Source of the DNA: Pristionchus mayeri
Taxonomy: Eukaryota > Nematoda > Chromadorea > Rhabditida > Neodiplogasteridae
DNA length: 64,000 nt
Assembly (NCBI GenBank): GCA_036245805.1
Contig: BTRK01000006.1
Span: 34,600,901-34,664,900 of the forward strand
Reading direction: 5' to 3'
A program made the translations under genes and the position numbers. The notes under the pieces were generated by a model. The model saw only the letters and a list, made by a program, of their open reading frames with translations. It made no database searches and was not told the origin of the DNA. The number at the start of each line of letters is the position of its first letter. Position 1 is the stretch's first letter. Shown piece after piece: positions 10,673 to 23,221 of this stretch.

Positions 10673-13600
10673 TCACTCATCGTCCACTTGCTCGTGGGAG
10701 ACAACGACGACGTCGGTGTTCGTGCGGCTGAGAGGCTCTGTCTCACCGTCGGATGAAGACTTCTCACGGGCAGAGTCAAGGTCGTCCTGAGATGGGGTGG
10801 ATTAGCATGGAAGACGATTAACGGTAATTATTCGTGAAGTCCAAAGTCCGCACTAATCACTCATCATCTGTTTACCTTTCCCTCGCTTCCTTGGTCTTCC
10901 TCTTCTTCCTCGTGGCAGAAAGTGTTCTCCGTCTGCAGATTCTTCCTCGTCCACCCACGAACTGCAATTCGTTACCTCATTATTCGCCCAAACCACTAAT
11001 GGCATCAAGTAGCTGTGATCGAAAATGTAAGATGGCTGACCTTGCTGTCCGACGGAGTCCTGTCTTCTCAGCATATCAGCGCGTGCGCTCTTGTGGACGG
11101 ATGCGTGGTCGACGGTCGACTCGTGCGGCATCAAGAGCATCGGAGCACGGAAGAAGTAGAAGGAGGGGTAGTGCACGAGATTGTAGCACGAAGAGGCGTA
11201 GAGATCAGCGTATCTGAGAGATTTATAAATTAATTCATTACATTGAAAAATGGAAGTGAATAGCGAACTCACCGCTCGACCTGCGAGGCGAAGAAAGTAG
11301 TGCGAGATCCGGCACGGAAGAGGGAACCGAGCACACCGTACTCCTGGTCCATCTCGTGCGATTTTTGCTAAAAGAGAAGGTTCAAATATGTTTTTTACTC
11401 GAAGATTAATGAAAACAGATTGAAGTGATAAATCCGTAGAGTGTACGTACTCTAATGGCTTGTATAACACTCTCGATGTGCGGTCGTTCGACGGACGTTC
11501 CGTCGAGGTTCTTGTACACCTCGGCCAGAGTGTTGTCCAGGACCGCCAATTGCTCGAAGAGGGGCTTCCTGCAGAGAGAAGTATTTCATTTTAAATTTGA
11601 AGGGATATTTTGTACCGACTCTAAGCACTATCGAAGGGATAAGAATTTCATGCATTATTTGTAAAGTGTGCAGAATCAATTATGACCTGAAATGTAAGTG
11701 GTTGACGTGATCTGGAGTGATGCTCACCTGTCAGTCCACACTGTCAGTTCGTGATCCAACTCTGGAACGATAAGGAAGGTGCGCCATCCACGAGTCTTCT
11801 TCGACCTGATCAGATCAATTGTTATTCAGTTGCTTATTCCCCCTATCTCAGCATTTATTATTGTAATATGTCTCCAACCTGAGTACATCTCCGAAGATGT
11901 GATCTCCCACGTAGAGGACGTCCTTTCCTCTCGCCTTCACCATCTGTCTGAAGGCATCGCACGATCCACCAGAGTAGATGACTCCCGGTCGAAGAGGACC
12001 AGCGTGGATTCCCAGCTTGAACGAACCCGTCTCCACGTTCACCTGAACTCAACGATGATATATTAAATCAACTCATTTCTACTTATTTAATCAGGAAGAA
12101 AAGCCGAAGTATTCGTGATATCTGACCTCTCTGAAAGTGGTTCCTTCTGCGAACCATTTGGGTTTGCACGCATCGACTATGGAGATATCGAAGAAGTTGG
12201 CCCAGTCCTTGTCGATGAGGTAGCTCATGACGCCCTGCAATTGACATTGATTCATCAGAATGAGTTGTCGTGATTGCTCACATTAGTGTACGTGAAGTCA
12301 GAATTCGTGAGAAGGAAAGTCTTGCGATTGTTTGATCGGAGCATTTTCAGCATTGGAACGATCCTGTCGTCCTGAAAAAAGAAGTAAAAGATGTTGAGTA
12401 TTTCCACGCAAAGTGGTCTGTGCTACTTCTATGTAGCAGAAATTACTTAGTTGTAATAACATTGAAATCTGGCACAAGGACGCACCTTGATGACGTACTT
12501 CTCGAGGTTGGCGAGAATCGAAGGCTTCATCTTGCTCTGGAAATATTATTGTACTCTCGAGAACCCTATTTGTGAGTTTTCAAAATTTGTAAATAATTGC
12601 GTGAAGCATTCTTAGGGAATGTAGATTACGCCGATTGTCAACGATTGATCCAATTCGGTTACCTCGGAATCCATGTGCACCCAGTCGACAGCATTTCTGA
12701 CATCTTTGAACATGGATCGGTAGGAGATGAGGATGTCGCCTCCACGGACACCCGTCTTGTCGGGGAGACTGCAAGTATGTCAAATTCATCTAAACTATTT
12801 TTTTCTGTCTTATAATAATTATTTTGGAGGAGTCAGTATTACTCAAGGTGCACAGTTGCGTCTGCAAAATAGACTCTTCGTCCACTGACAGGGTGAATTC
12901 TACGTGGGTGTCGAAGTACTGCACGAGTTGAGCGATGAGATGCGTCTCGGGAAGATTGAAGAGAGTATTCAGCACCATGATTCGGCTGGACGTAAGTTGC
13001 ACGAATTTGTTAGGATACATCTCCTCGATCTCAGACCTGTAAAAGTGTGATTAATTTCTTTCCCAACTTGGAACGATAATTCATTTGTCCCATTCAGCTA
13101 CCATTGATTGGGAGTACGGTATTTTAAGTATGTGTCTCTGTCTTGTTGCCCCCATATAGATTTTTTTACATCCTCACATAATGTCCCTTCTTCTTTCAAT
13201 GGTCCATATTCCTTCTTTCTCGATTAGCATTCACGGTCAAACGAACACGTAAGCATGACTGTGTATGTCGTCAGCCTCTTTCCCTATCTAGAAGGATACC
13301 GTAATCCGATGGGATAATTGGGTCTGTCCTTTTCCTCTTTTTTCAACGCTTGACCAGCTTGTCTATTATTTTTGCCTCACTTGACCCTGATTATCATGTC
13401 AAAAGTATAGGGAACGTCCGAATGTCAAGAAAGATTATTTCCGGTCTATTGTGCACAAAAACTTCGAAAAAAAGTCATTATTGTGTTGTGTGTACTCTTT
13501 TCTAGTTTGGAAGAGGATTATAAAAGTGGGACGAACGCAAGAAATGTTGCGAACTGTCAAGGACTTCTCATAATTCGATTAGTGCTCGTCAAAAGAAATA

Positions 13601-16365
13601 TTCGAGAGTGCGCCCATACTATGCGATCATGGCAAAAACTTCGTAAGAAGTGTATTCATGAGAAAAAGTGCCATGGAACCTTCGCAACATCGAGAGAGAA
13701 CTCACGGCTTAAGGAACTTGATTCCGTGAATTCCTACCAGGATATTGCCGAATCCATCGACCTGAAATGAGAAGAGTGATTGAATATGTCCAGAGACATC
13801 CAAACACATTCATCACAAGCATGATCTATCAAGTACTACTTTAAATTTGTATGACAGAATCATTTTCGCTATTAATTCCCACCCAGAGGTGTATATCTCG
13901 GCATTTTGATATTTCGCATTGAATTTGTAGATAGTCCCTATGTCGGAGGTTATCTCTGGATTAGTAGAGGCGGTTATCAATTTTAGAAAGAGTCTCTCCT
14001 TAATCCTACAGAACATGCGATTGATAAGACGAGAGAGAGAGTCTCAACTCCTCTTTTCGAGAACGAAAAATCCCAGTTTCCGATTCACATTTATGGTCTT
14101 CTGACAGTAATATAGCAGCAATTACTGAGGTAAAGATAAGGAAGTTGCGCATTATGGGAAGCAAAAAGAGAGGATGATTACCTTGAGCAGATTTCCGTAC
14201 TGGTAGTCGAACCATAGTCCTCTGACGGGGAAGATCGGATCGTATTCGAAGGTGCGCAACTCCTCTGGGTAGCCCTGAGATATGAAGCTTTCTCTGACTT
14301 ATCTACACGAGTGATCTCACCTGCGAGATCAGTCTGTCTACAGTGAGATCGAAGCCGAGCTTCTCGAGTTCGGGCGATTTGTAGACTGAAAGATATCAAT
14401 TATTTGATTGTCAGGTAAGAAGTGTCTGGAATGGACCTGCAAGGGTGTAGTCCATATCGAATCCGAAGAATCGAATCTTCTCCAGACGAAGAGATCGATT
14501 GACGAACACTCTGAAACATCGTCCCTTTGTTATTAAGCTCGTGAAATATCCATCCTCTTTACCCTAATGATGCCAAATTCCACTTTGATTAGTCTCGAGA
14601 TTGACAGATGTTTTGCCGGTAATGTTTCCGTCCAATATTAAGGTTTTATTAGTCTTCATGCTTCGCGTGACCCGCTGCCTTTTCTTCTGCCTCACTAACT
14701 AAAATAGAGTCTCTAGGGAGAAGCTTTCGAGAAGGAAACAGGGAAGAATATCGACATTTCGATATTAAACTTATTAAAATAGTATGTAGCGCGAACTCAC
14801 GAGGAAGGAGAGGGATCCGGCCTATTGGAACTGCGACAGCAAGGACAAGACATTCTCTAGTGGACGTGAGAAGCTAACTGCTGAGATCTAAGTAGGGAAG
14901 GGAGGGAAAGACGAGGGATTCAGAGGGAGAGAGAGGTCGCATTTAATTGATGAAGCGGAAAGTGAGGGAATCTGAAGAGTGAGAGGAATGGAGAGAGGGA
15001 GAGGATGTTACCATGGTGAATCATCCCTGGAGTTATTTACTATGCAGAAGCGAACGGAGAAGAGTTTGCTGCTAATTCGTAGTTTGATTGATGATCTCTG
15101 GCAATTCTCACGCTTCCAAGGAGAGATAAGCACGCTTTTAATGAGTGCCAGACCCTCGACGTATCAAAGAAAGAAAGACGTCTACGGGTCACAATTCCCG
15201 TACACTGCGTCCGAAAAAAGTGTTATCCAAGGTTATCTTCTTGCAGGAAGTAGAGATTTAATCAGGATTCACACTATCGAGAAGGTTGCTGCACCGACAG
15301 ACCACACCTTCGACACAGCTAGGCGCATTCTCTACCGCATCCCCCCACTCATTCTACCGTACCTCTGCTGGGAACTTCGCTTGTGATGGGAGATATCATC
15401 TGCATCGGGTTGATTGTTGTTGTTGGTGGGTTGGATTGAATTCGTCTGCGGGGCCATCTCGAGAAGGACTCAGAGATTGGCAGGATGGAGTATTGGAGTG
15501 ATTGGAGGACACACCGAAATAAGTGGGGGAAGGAGCAGCTCCGCCCTTTCATCACACCCAGACTGCAAGTGGAGAGAGATGGAGGAGATCGGAGAGAGAA
15601 CAGAGAAGGAGGGAAGAACAGAAGGAAGGAGAGAGACCGAGAGAGGGGAAAGTACCAAATTATTACGACTTCTGTCCAAGAAATAACATCGAGGAATCGT
15701 GAAAAATGATTTTGACCTTGTTTAGCAATACAGATCACACCAGAGAGACTACAACGTAAGGAAAAAGAGGACAAACTGGCCGCTATTGTATCTCAAAGGA
15801 GGAATGGAACTCATCTCGAGTGAGAGGAGAAAGAGGGGAGAAAGAACACGAGGAAATAGCTATAACGTTAGTCAGTGGAAGAAAGAGTTCTTGTAAACGA
15901 CCCTATGTCAGTCACAAGGTGACCGTTACCCCCCCCCCCCCCCCAATCCCCCTCCCTTCTTCCTGGTGGATGCATGATGGGAGGTCGAAGAGACGATTGC
16001 ATGCATTTACTACACATCAGCCTATTCTCATTGTCATCTTACATTAGAACTATGCGCAACTTAGAGAGCATGAGATCAGTTGCTGCCCATGGTTCGCCAA
16101 TGCATCAAATTCAACATGTTGACCTTACTTGTGTGATGACTAATGACTTTTGCAATCGAAAATATTTTTTCGAAATCACGCAGAATGGAATGTGACAGTT
16201 ACAACAACTGATTCAAATAACAAAGCTAAATCACTTCCACAAGAAAATGACATTTTCCCACTTTTTGATCAGAACCGGAAATATTTGTAAATAAATGACA
16301 AAAATAGCAAACCTCTTAGCGGATTCACGCTTGTAGACCTTCGCGTCTGCATAATGGTTGTCCAT
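10673..16365 (-). CDS. NT5C2: Cytosolic purine 5'-nucleotidase (NT5C2 family, HAD superfamily)
   Basis: Dephosphorylates purine monophosphates (IMP/GMP preferred in the family) in the cytosol. Seventeen exons give about 568 residues with the distal first exon; human NT5C2 is about 561. HAD motif I is GFDMDYTLA (Asp36 and Asp38 with the 16.3-kb first exon), motif [10 protein letters not shown], motif III Lys in [11 protein letters not shown] and motif [13 protein letters not shown]. The signature regions [27 protein letters not shown] and [20 protein letters not shown] are present. The C-terminus is acidic ([12 protein letters not shown], ending HEQVDDE), as in the family. Exons: 16313-16365, 14437-14510, 14321-14385, 14182-14274, 13706-13761, 12843(or 12854)-13036, 12663-12768, 12486-12536, 12282-12371, 12127-12234, 11879-12042, 11728-11805, 11451-11568, 11273-11367, 11041-11213, 10876-10961, 10673-10786. 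The 3' limit of the sixth exon is uncertain: only the weaker CT|GTGCAC donor keeps frame. Confidence 0.93.
14801..14853 (-). CDS. NT5C2: Alternative first exon (proximal) of the 5'-nucleotidase gene
   Basis: An ATG-started 53-bp frame, [17 protein letters not shown] plus two bases, ends at a good donor (TC|GTGAGT). The phase-2 end joins the common second exon at 14510 in frame (gives SVFVNRS). It is short, with three Cys, and lies 290 bp upstream of the common exon. Supported by phase and splice signal only; no transcript evidence. Confidence 0.55.
15363..15457 (-). CDS. NT5C2: Alternative first exon (middle) of the 5'-nucleotidase gene
   Basis: A 95-bp frame beginning [20 protein letters not shown] and ending at donor AG|GTACGG in phase 2, so it splices in frame to the common exon at 14510 (R-VFVNRS). 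The encoded head is Asn/Gln rich and hydrophilic, unlike the other two heads. CT- and GA-rich tracts flank it (15480-15700), as might be expected near a promoter. Supported by phase and splice signal only. Confidence 0.6.
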
Positions 16366-19300
16366 ATTCGCTGCAATGGAACAGATTATTCAAAAAGCAA
16401 TGCCTGTTCAAATGACGGAAGTGAAAGCAGCAAATAAATGTGAAATTCAAATCGCAAAGCAATGGAGAATTTGTGATGTGCAACAAGTCAGAGACGGGAG
16501 AAGGCCCTCCTGGCCCCTCCTGACTTCTTGCCTTTGTGCCTTTTCTCCCTCCGCTCTCTTCTTTTGCCTCACTCTCTCTTCTCTTCTCAGCCAGTCTCTC
16601 CCTCTTTCCCTGCAGGGAATGAGCGTGCAAAACGAGCAGCACTATTACATCTCTCGTTCATCGGACCACGAACTTATAAATATCGGGCATGAGTAGTGAT
16701 GAAACTGCTCACATGACCAGGTGTTCAATTTGAATAATAGACGAGAATGCACAAAGGAGGCACACGGGGAAGAATCGGCTGGAAGGAATGGCAATTCCAA
16801 TCTCTTTTCTGGCAATTGACAGCTCTCTAAATGGGAACCCTTCCCTCCCCCCTACTTATCGACCGTTCCAACTCGAGAGAAGGAAGCTAGAGGTGCGAGA
16901 AAAAGAAGCGGAGGAAGATGAAACAAGAGCTTAAGTGGTTCCGGAGAATAGTATTCCTTTCTCTCTACTTGCGTGGCACTACACTCAGGCGGGGGCATAC
17001 TTAACGAGGACACAACCGAAGAAAATCTTTGAAATAAAGTGTAAAATTGTCCTGCAGCTAATAGTTGTCAAAAGGAAAGTAAGAGGGAGAGATGGACCGA
17101 CGAGGAGATGACACCCCTCCCACGAACAAGTTATCTTATCCTCGTCCATCGTGTTTTACCCGATCAACTAGTGTCCTCGAACAAACGGCGCGAAAGAAAC
17201 TGACCCGACCTCGACGACAAAAACAAGGGGATGAACCACGATTGTGATCTAAAAGGGCCACACTTTTATGATAGTTGCTGGGGAAGTGCCATCCTTTTTC
17301 GAATTCGAAAAATAAGGGGCACAGAAAAATGAGAATTTGTAGGGAGAAGTAAGAGAAGGAGTCGATCACTGCTCCATTTATTCAGATGACGAAAAGCACG
17401 AAGGCAAATAAACGTGCTCTCGTAAAATTAGAAAGAGTGAGAACCTGATAAACGCAACAAATCAGTGTGAAAGAGCGTAGAAATGAAAGTGAGATGGGCG
17501 GAGGATAATGATAAACAACACGTGAAAACGAGTGCTGAATGTGTCACCTATTGGGCTTTTCCCCAACAGCACTAACCCCCTTCCCCCTCCTCTCTCTCTC
17601 TCTTCTTTTCACTATGCACACTCACTCTGAATGGCCTCTCGATGTCTTCAATTCGCGTCATCAACTCCCTACTATCTTAATCCGATCTGATAACGGAATC
17701 AGTGGGAACTCTGAGGCCAACAATTCAATTGCAATTTTGATTTCAAAAATATCAATCTATCATGCGATAGATTATCTGGGGGGATCTATCTGAACAGCAA
17801 ACGAGCAACGAATCACATCTCAGGAAGAGAAGAGAATAAGAATGATGGAAAATAACGCCATCCGATCAAAGTGACATTGCGGTAGGCGAGACGTGTAGGC
17901 GAATTAGATCGGCAAACAACCTGATTATTTGAATACTCCGCATCAATAAACATGAGGGAATCCACTCCCTCAATTTATTGATGCGGCGATGATGGGTGCG
18001 TTCGGACAGTGCGGAGGGGTGAGCTGCCAGGGGACAGGGCCAGGGGACAGGGCCGGGTCTCACTCGATTCTTAGGCAAAAGGGCTCATATTTATTTCAAA
18101 AATGTTAATTCGATTGCAATTACTTTTAGAAAATGATTCATTTTTCTGAAAACGAAATGCAAATCGGTTTGGGCGAGATACGAGGGTAGATCAAAAGGTC
18201 AGACTAAGTGCCAGAGGGTCACAATGTCTGAATGGGGGTAAGTGAAAATCTAATTTCGCGATTTTGACATCTTTAGTGCGAATTGCATATGCATTCAGCA
18301 TACCATTCGATTCGTCTTTTCGAGCTCTATCGATTGAGCTGAAAAACAGCTTCGGTACGAAATTGCGGTAAAAATCAATAATTTTAATCGATTTATGAAA
18401 ATACTAATGATCATATCGATGAACAGATAGCACAGGCTTATTCTCCATGAAATTTTGTGCGGAAAATTTTTTTCTCGTGTTACTACACGCCCTGTAGGCA
18501 GAGCATCATGCCTCCAAAAATGGCAAATTTGGAAAGCCGTCGACTTTGACGGCGTCTTACATCGTCGAGGATGGAGATATGGAACAAAACTTGATGATTT
18601 CTGTTGAGGGACCATATGGGCTATTTAAAACTGCTCAGGGCCCAATTTCGACTTTTCCAATGTACCATGGTTTATTCGAATCTTACGCGACACGCGTGAT
18701 ATACACTCCTCTCATCATCCCTCACTACAATTTCCGATTGGTACATCATGATTCGCGAACTACAAAATGTTCAGATTCTAGTCTCTAATCGAATTTGGTT
18801 CGAGGGTGGAGTCCATTAGAATTACTGAGTATCTACGAACGCACGAGATGAGAATATGCGTCCTCTTTAGACATGCTCTGGCTTCTCCCTTCCCTCTCTC
18901 GATCCTTCAATATCAACCCTCATTCATCATTAGTGCGAGTTCAATCGTGCGTGTATGCCCTTGTGCGCACCTTCTCATCTCTTCCCACTCTTGTTCTCAA
19001 TTCGTCTCCTCTTCGTGTTAACTCTTATCTCCAATCAACTTTCTCCATCATTCTATAGACTCACTCGCTTGTATTCATGTTGGTATTGCTCTCATGATGT
19101 AGGTACGCCAGCTCCTCGAGCAATGCACGGATCACACCCGGATTGGCAATATCATTCGTAAATCCAGAAATCCTTCCACAATTCGCATTCCCTTTCGTTG
19201 AATGTCTGAAACCCATTCCATTTAAATGCTTGTCCGGAGATTGTAGTCCTTATGGTCAGATATACACAGCCAAACGGTCATATACTTTCTCACCTATAGT

Positions 19301-19557
19301 CTGCGGCGCTCCTATCTCGCTTTCAGATAAGGATCCGCCACTTCTGTTTGTGTTTTTGGATCGTTTGCACAGGGGAAAGAGGAGAAGACGCGGCTGACCA
19401 GAGTCTCCTACCACACTTCAATTTTGCCCTATCCATTTTGAATTATCTCCACAGTTCGCTCGATCATCAGTTTATATTTTTTACTAATCTTTGCCGAATG
19501 TTGATTCTGTATAATCGATGAACGATGGAGTAGAATGATGTCTTCATTGCATTGAAG
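16366..19557. other. Intergenic region between divergent genes
   Basis: This should contain the promoters of the minus-strand 5'-nucleotidase (left) and the plus-strand SLC22-like gene (right). Seen: a CT-rich tract at 16520-16615, short GA/CT microsatellites near 17580-17610, a short tandem duplication (CAGGGGACAGGGC twice) at about 18027-18053, and AT-rich DNA after 18080. The open frames at 18546-18788 and 19143-19397 have no domain and no splice partners, so no gene is called. Confidence 0.5.
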
Positions 19558-22500
19558 ATGCGAGTAGACCACACATCGGGAGATCATGTCCATCCGGACA
19601 AGAAGTCGTTCAAGAACTGGAAGCCTGAGCTGTTGAAGTCAAATGACATCCTGACCGTCGATCCAGATCTAGTATGGCAGAAGTTCGGAACCTTCGGAAG
19701 GTATCAGGTAGTGCACGAATCCCGTTACTTAATTTTTACAATTATTATGTATTCTAGTTTCTCAATTTGGTTATGGTTTCTGCACCATCGTTGATCTACT
19801 CAGCTCTTATGATGGTCATGCCTTTCTTGTCAGAAGAAAATCACGATTTTTCTTGTGTAGTAAACGAAGCGTTCAATAAGGTACGAAAAACATTCATTTA
19901 TTTGACCAATTACAAACTCTTCACATTGGAAATCTCACTTTTCAGCAATATCAAGTACTGGACAAGTGCACCATTTTAGAATTGGAAAGTGGCACGAATA
20001 AAACTTGTATTGATTTGCTCGGAACGGCAACTTCTTTCGAATACAGCAACCACAGCAAGGACTACACATTAACCACTGATGTGCGTGAGCTTAGTCGAAC
20101 TAGTTTGCAGAATCCCTGCGGAGAAATTTTCGTTATGAAGTTTTTGTAAAATCTTATTTAAATTCAACGAAATCTTCAAATTTCCAGTTCGATCTGGTCT
20201 GTGATCGATCCGATTGGCGTGAGCATGGCTCGTCTTCATTCCTCTTCGGTTAGTCCCATATTGCACCCTCCGATCGATCGCACTTCCTATCTATTGATAA
20301 GGAATGAGCGACCTGCCAATGCAGAATCAGTCCAGACTGGGAGATATTAAATCGTTAATAGGGATATAAATGGAGAATCGATGCGAACTCTTGCAGGGGC
20401 GATGTTCGGGGCGACGATCCTCTCGTATCTCTCTGACAGATTGGGTGAGAAGCACGAGAAGACCTCAGAGAAGTGCGAATTCAGGTCGTCGTAAGTCGTT
20501 CCTCCTCTCCATCGTGATATCAGTGGCTGTAAACTGCGCGACTGCCCTCTCTCCCCACTACTTTCTCTTCCTCGCATTCAGATTTATCGCCGGATTCGGA
20601 CTCGGAGTGCGAAGTCCAATCTGAAAAAAAGACAAAGAACGTACAATACAGGGCAATCTCAACATCGGCTATGTGATGATGTCGGAAGTGGTCGCTCCCA
20701 AGATGAGGGAATACACCCCATTTGTAAGCTACACTCACTATTGGATTGGGTGTGATCAAGATGAATCTGAACCTTCTCTCACCCAGAATGCCTTCAGGTC
20801 GGTGCCTTCTTCTGGGTGTTCGGCTACATGTTCGCTGGAGTGGCGAGGATGTACATCAACAGCTGGAGATGGATCTATTTCACGTGCACCTTCCCTGGAT
20901 TGATGGCCATCCTGGTCTACTTCAAGTAGGCTTCCTGGTCTACTCCAAGTAGGCCAAAAGACAAGAGATTTCTCACCAACTTTATCGAGATTGAATGCTG
21001 AATTATTAATAAATTCAGATCAACAATTATATTTAAGGAGAGGAATAATACATTTCAGGTATTTTCCGGAATCGCTCCACTGGCAGGTCAGCAATAGGCT
21101 GAAGGAGGAGATCACCCTGTTAGTTCCTCAGTTTTCTTCTCACTCACGTGCTTCATCATTCCATTTCTCTTTCAGTCACATCCAACGAGCGACGCGAATC
21201 AACAAGATGCAGATCAACGTACAAGACTGCCTCACTGAGGTGAATTTGTGAAAGATTTTTCGAAAATGTTCTAACGTCTCAGCCAAGTAGTGAGGATGGA
21301 AGTCGCAACAGCGAGCAGGGAGAGAACAGCAAGAACATGTACATGCTCATCTGCAAGTATGCCAACCACTAGAATCTCATAGACTTTGCCCATTTCAGGA
21401 CCCCCAAGCTCCTCTACCACTTCATTCTCTCGTCTTTCCTCATGTAACCACTCCCTCAAAAGTTCATTCATCATTTTGCTTGCAGGATTGTCATGAACCT
21501 AACATACTGGGCGCTTTCTCTCTTCTCCACTGAGCTCTCAGAGCACAAGATGACTGGATTCTTCCTATCCGGAATTATCGAATTCCCTTCTGCCATTCTC
21601 GCTGTCGTCTTGCTTGTGTGTTTAATCTTCTCATTTAGAGAAGCTGGTAGCATAAATTATCTGCTGCATAATGTCAGAAAATGATGAATCGCCGTCCCAT
21701 CTCGTGCTTGATGTTCGTGCTTACAACACTTAGCTTGTCCATCGCTGTTTTCCTGCCTGGTTTGCCAAAGCTTACTTGCAAAACAATATCACAACGTCAG
21801 AATATCTGGACGATAGCGGAAAGCGGACGGTGACAATCCTGTGCCCTCTGCTGGCCAAGATGTTCAATTCCGTCGTATGGAGTGTACTCCCACTGGCCAT
21901 GTCCGAGATGATCCCCACGGTTATCAGGTATGCTTAACTGCGTTAGCCAAAAACTATCTATCACGCCGCAGGAACACTTTCTCGGGTGGAGTCTGCTTCC
22001 TAGGAGATGCGGGATCAGTCGTGGCGCCTTATCTGGAATATCTGGTGAGACGGTTGAACGCTTAGTCACTCAATACATGATACAATTTTGCATCCAATTA
22101 TGTCATATTACGCATCAGTAGCAAGCAGAAGCACTTTTGATGTAGACAATTAGCCCATCGCAGAATCGATTCGGAGCAAACACTGCTTCGGTTTTGATCG
22201 CCTGTCTCACTGCATTGTGTGCACTCGGAGTGATGACCATGCCCGAGACGAAGGTGAGGAGAATGGAGGAGATCACATATTGCTAATCTATCCTCTGGCA
22301 GGGAGCTCATCTAGGCAGTGGAATGGACTCATTTGATGAGGGTCCCTTCCTCAAGACGATTAGGAGGACTTTCAGCAGAAAACTTGATTCCGAAGTAATC
22401 TAATGTGTCCCATTTACAGATATTGAAACATATTATTCCTACTGACTTCACACTTCAGATTTCGATATCAAAAGATGAGCAGGCTCCCATGATCGATCCC

Positions 22501-22569
22501 AACGGGCTTGCTCCCTCGGAGAAAGTCGAGAACAGCCCTGGGGAGAAACGACCAACCTTTTTCAATTGA
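19558..22569 (+). CDS. SLC22-like (organic ion) major facilitator transporter
   Basis: Plasma-membrane solute carrier of the major facilitator superfamily, probably the SLC22 organic cation/anion group. Nineteen exons give 595 residues with all phases closing: 19558-19707, 19758-19880, 19946-20080, 20188-20248, 20397-20444, 20485-20606, 20652-20723, 20798-20925, 21059-21118, 21176-21239, 21283-21356, 21399-21443, 21486-21615, 21678-21759, 21801-21927, 21972-22044, 22164-22253, 22302-22394, 22459-22569. Features in order: TM1, a large extracellular loop with several Cys and Asn, LVCDRSDW, the MFS signature LSDRLGRRKS across an intron, membrane helices (FLAFRFIAGFGLG; FFWVFGYMFAG), the SLC22-type YFPESLHW, later helices and a hydrophilic tail with GVMTMPETKG. 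Several introns are only about 40-45 bp. I start at the ATG at 19558 because an upstream ATG (19537) is stopped at once. The substrate cannot be told. Confidence 0.88.
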
Positions 22570-23221
22570 AACATTCAGTAGTCGCCACACACTTCACTGC
22601 AATGCATTCCTTCCCCACTCTGATTCGAATGTGATATTGAGAATCGGTGTACATACAACCGGTTATGAAATCTCGTCTCATTCTACTTTTCCATGCGGTC
22701 GTTATGTTTTGTTGTTCATGCACAGTCGTATTGAACGTCTTTGCAATCGGATAAAATTAAAGATTTCCGCCCATCTCCCATGATCTCCAATGGCAAGATC
22801 AATCTGATCGTGGTGTGTCTCCGTAAGATACGGTCATTCGAGTGTGTCCTCTCTCTTCGCTTTCTAACTTACGCCTCTCACTCTCCCTTTCTCCGGCCCT
22901 GGAATGGCTCCTCTCCTTTTCCTTTACTTTCTCTTTCCGTCACTCGAATCTCCCTTCTTATCGTTTCCCTGTTCCAGATGTATTTCAATCATTGAATTAC
23001 ATTTTTTTCTGCCAATTAATCGATTTTCTTTGTTCGTGCTCTTTTCGGTGCCTAAGTCACCATAGGAAAACCTCTTACGTTCTCACGCCCCATTCACTTC
23101 TTGAGTACACAGTTGATTCAGTGAGTATCAATCGACGTGAATGCAATCCTTACTCAGCACTCCATCACTTTTCTTCCATCATTTCAGCAACGACGGCTCT
23201 CTTCGAGTCACACAGAGGGGA
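22570..23221. other. Short intergenic gap between two transporter genes
   Basis: 652 bp with pyrimidine-rich sequence (22855-22975) and no supported exon. The two flanking genes are co-oriented, so it may contain the 3' UTR of the SLC22-like gene and the promoter or trans-splice region of the zinc-transporter-like gene. Confidence 0.4.

Noticed and set aside
10853..11470. 205-codon minus frame with an AT-hook-like [11 protein letters not shown] stretch
   Set aside because: The exon at 10876-10961 must be read in another phase to join its neighbours; in that phase it gives the acidic HEEEEED segment of the 5'-nucleotidase tail. The AT-hook is a shadow.
18546..18788. Open frame beginning MTASYIVEDGDMEQ
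   Set aside because: No domain, no conserved splice signals, isolated in AT-rich intergenic DNA.
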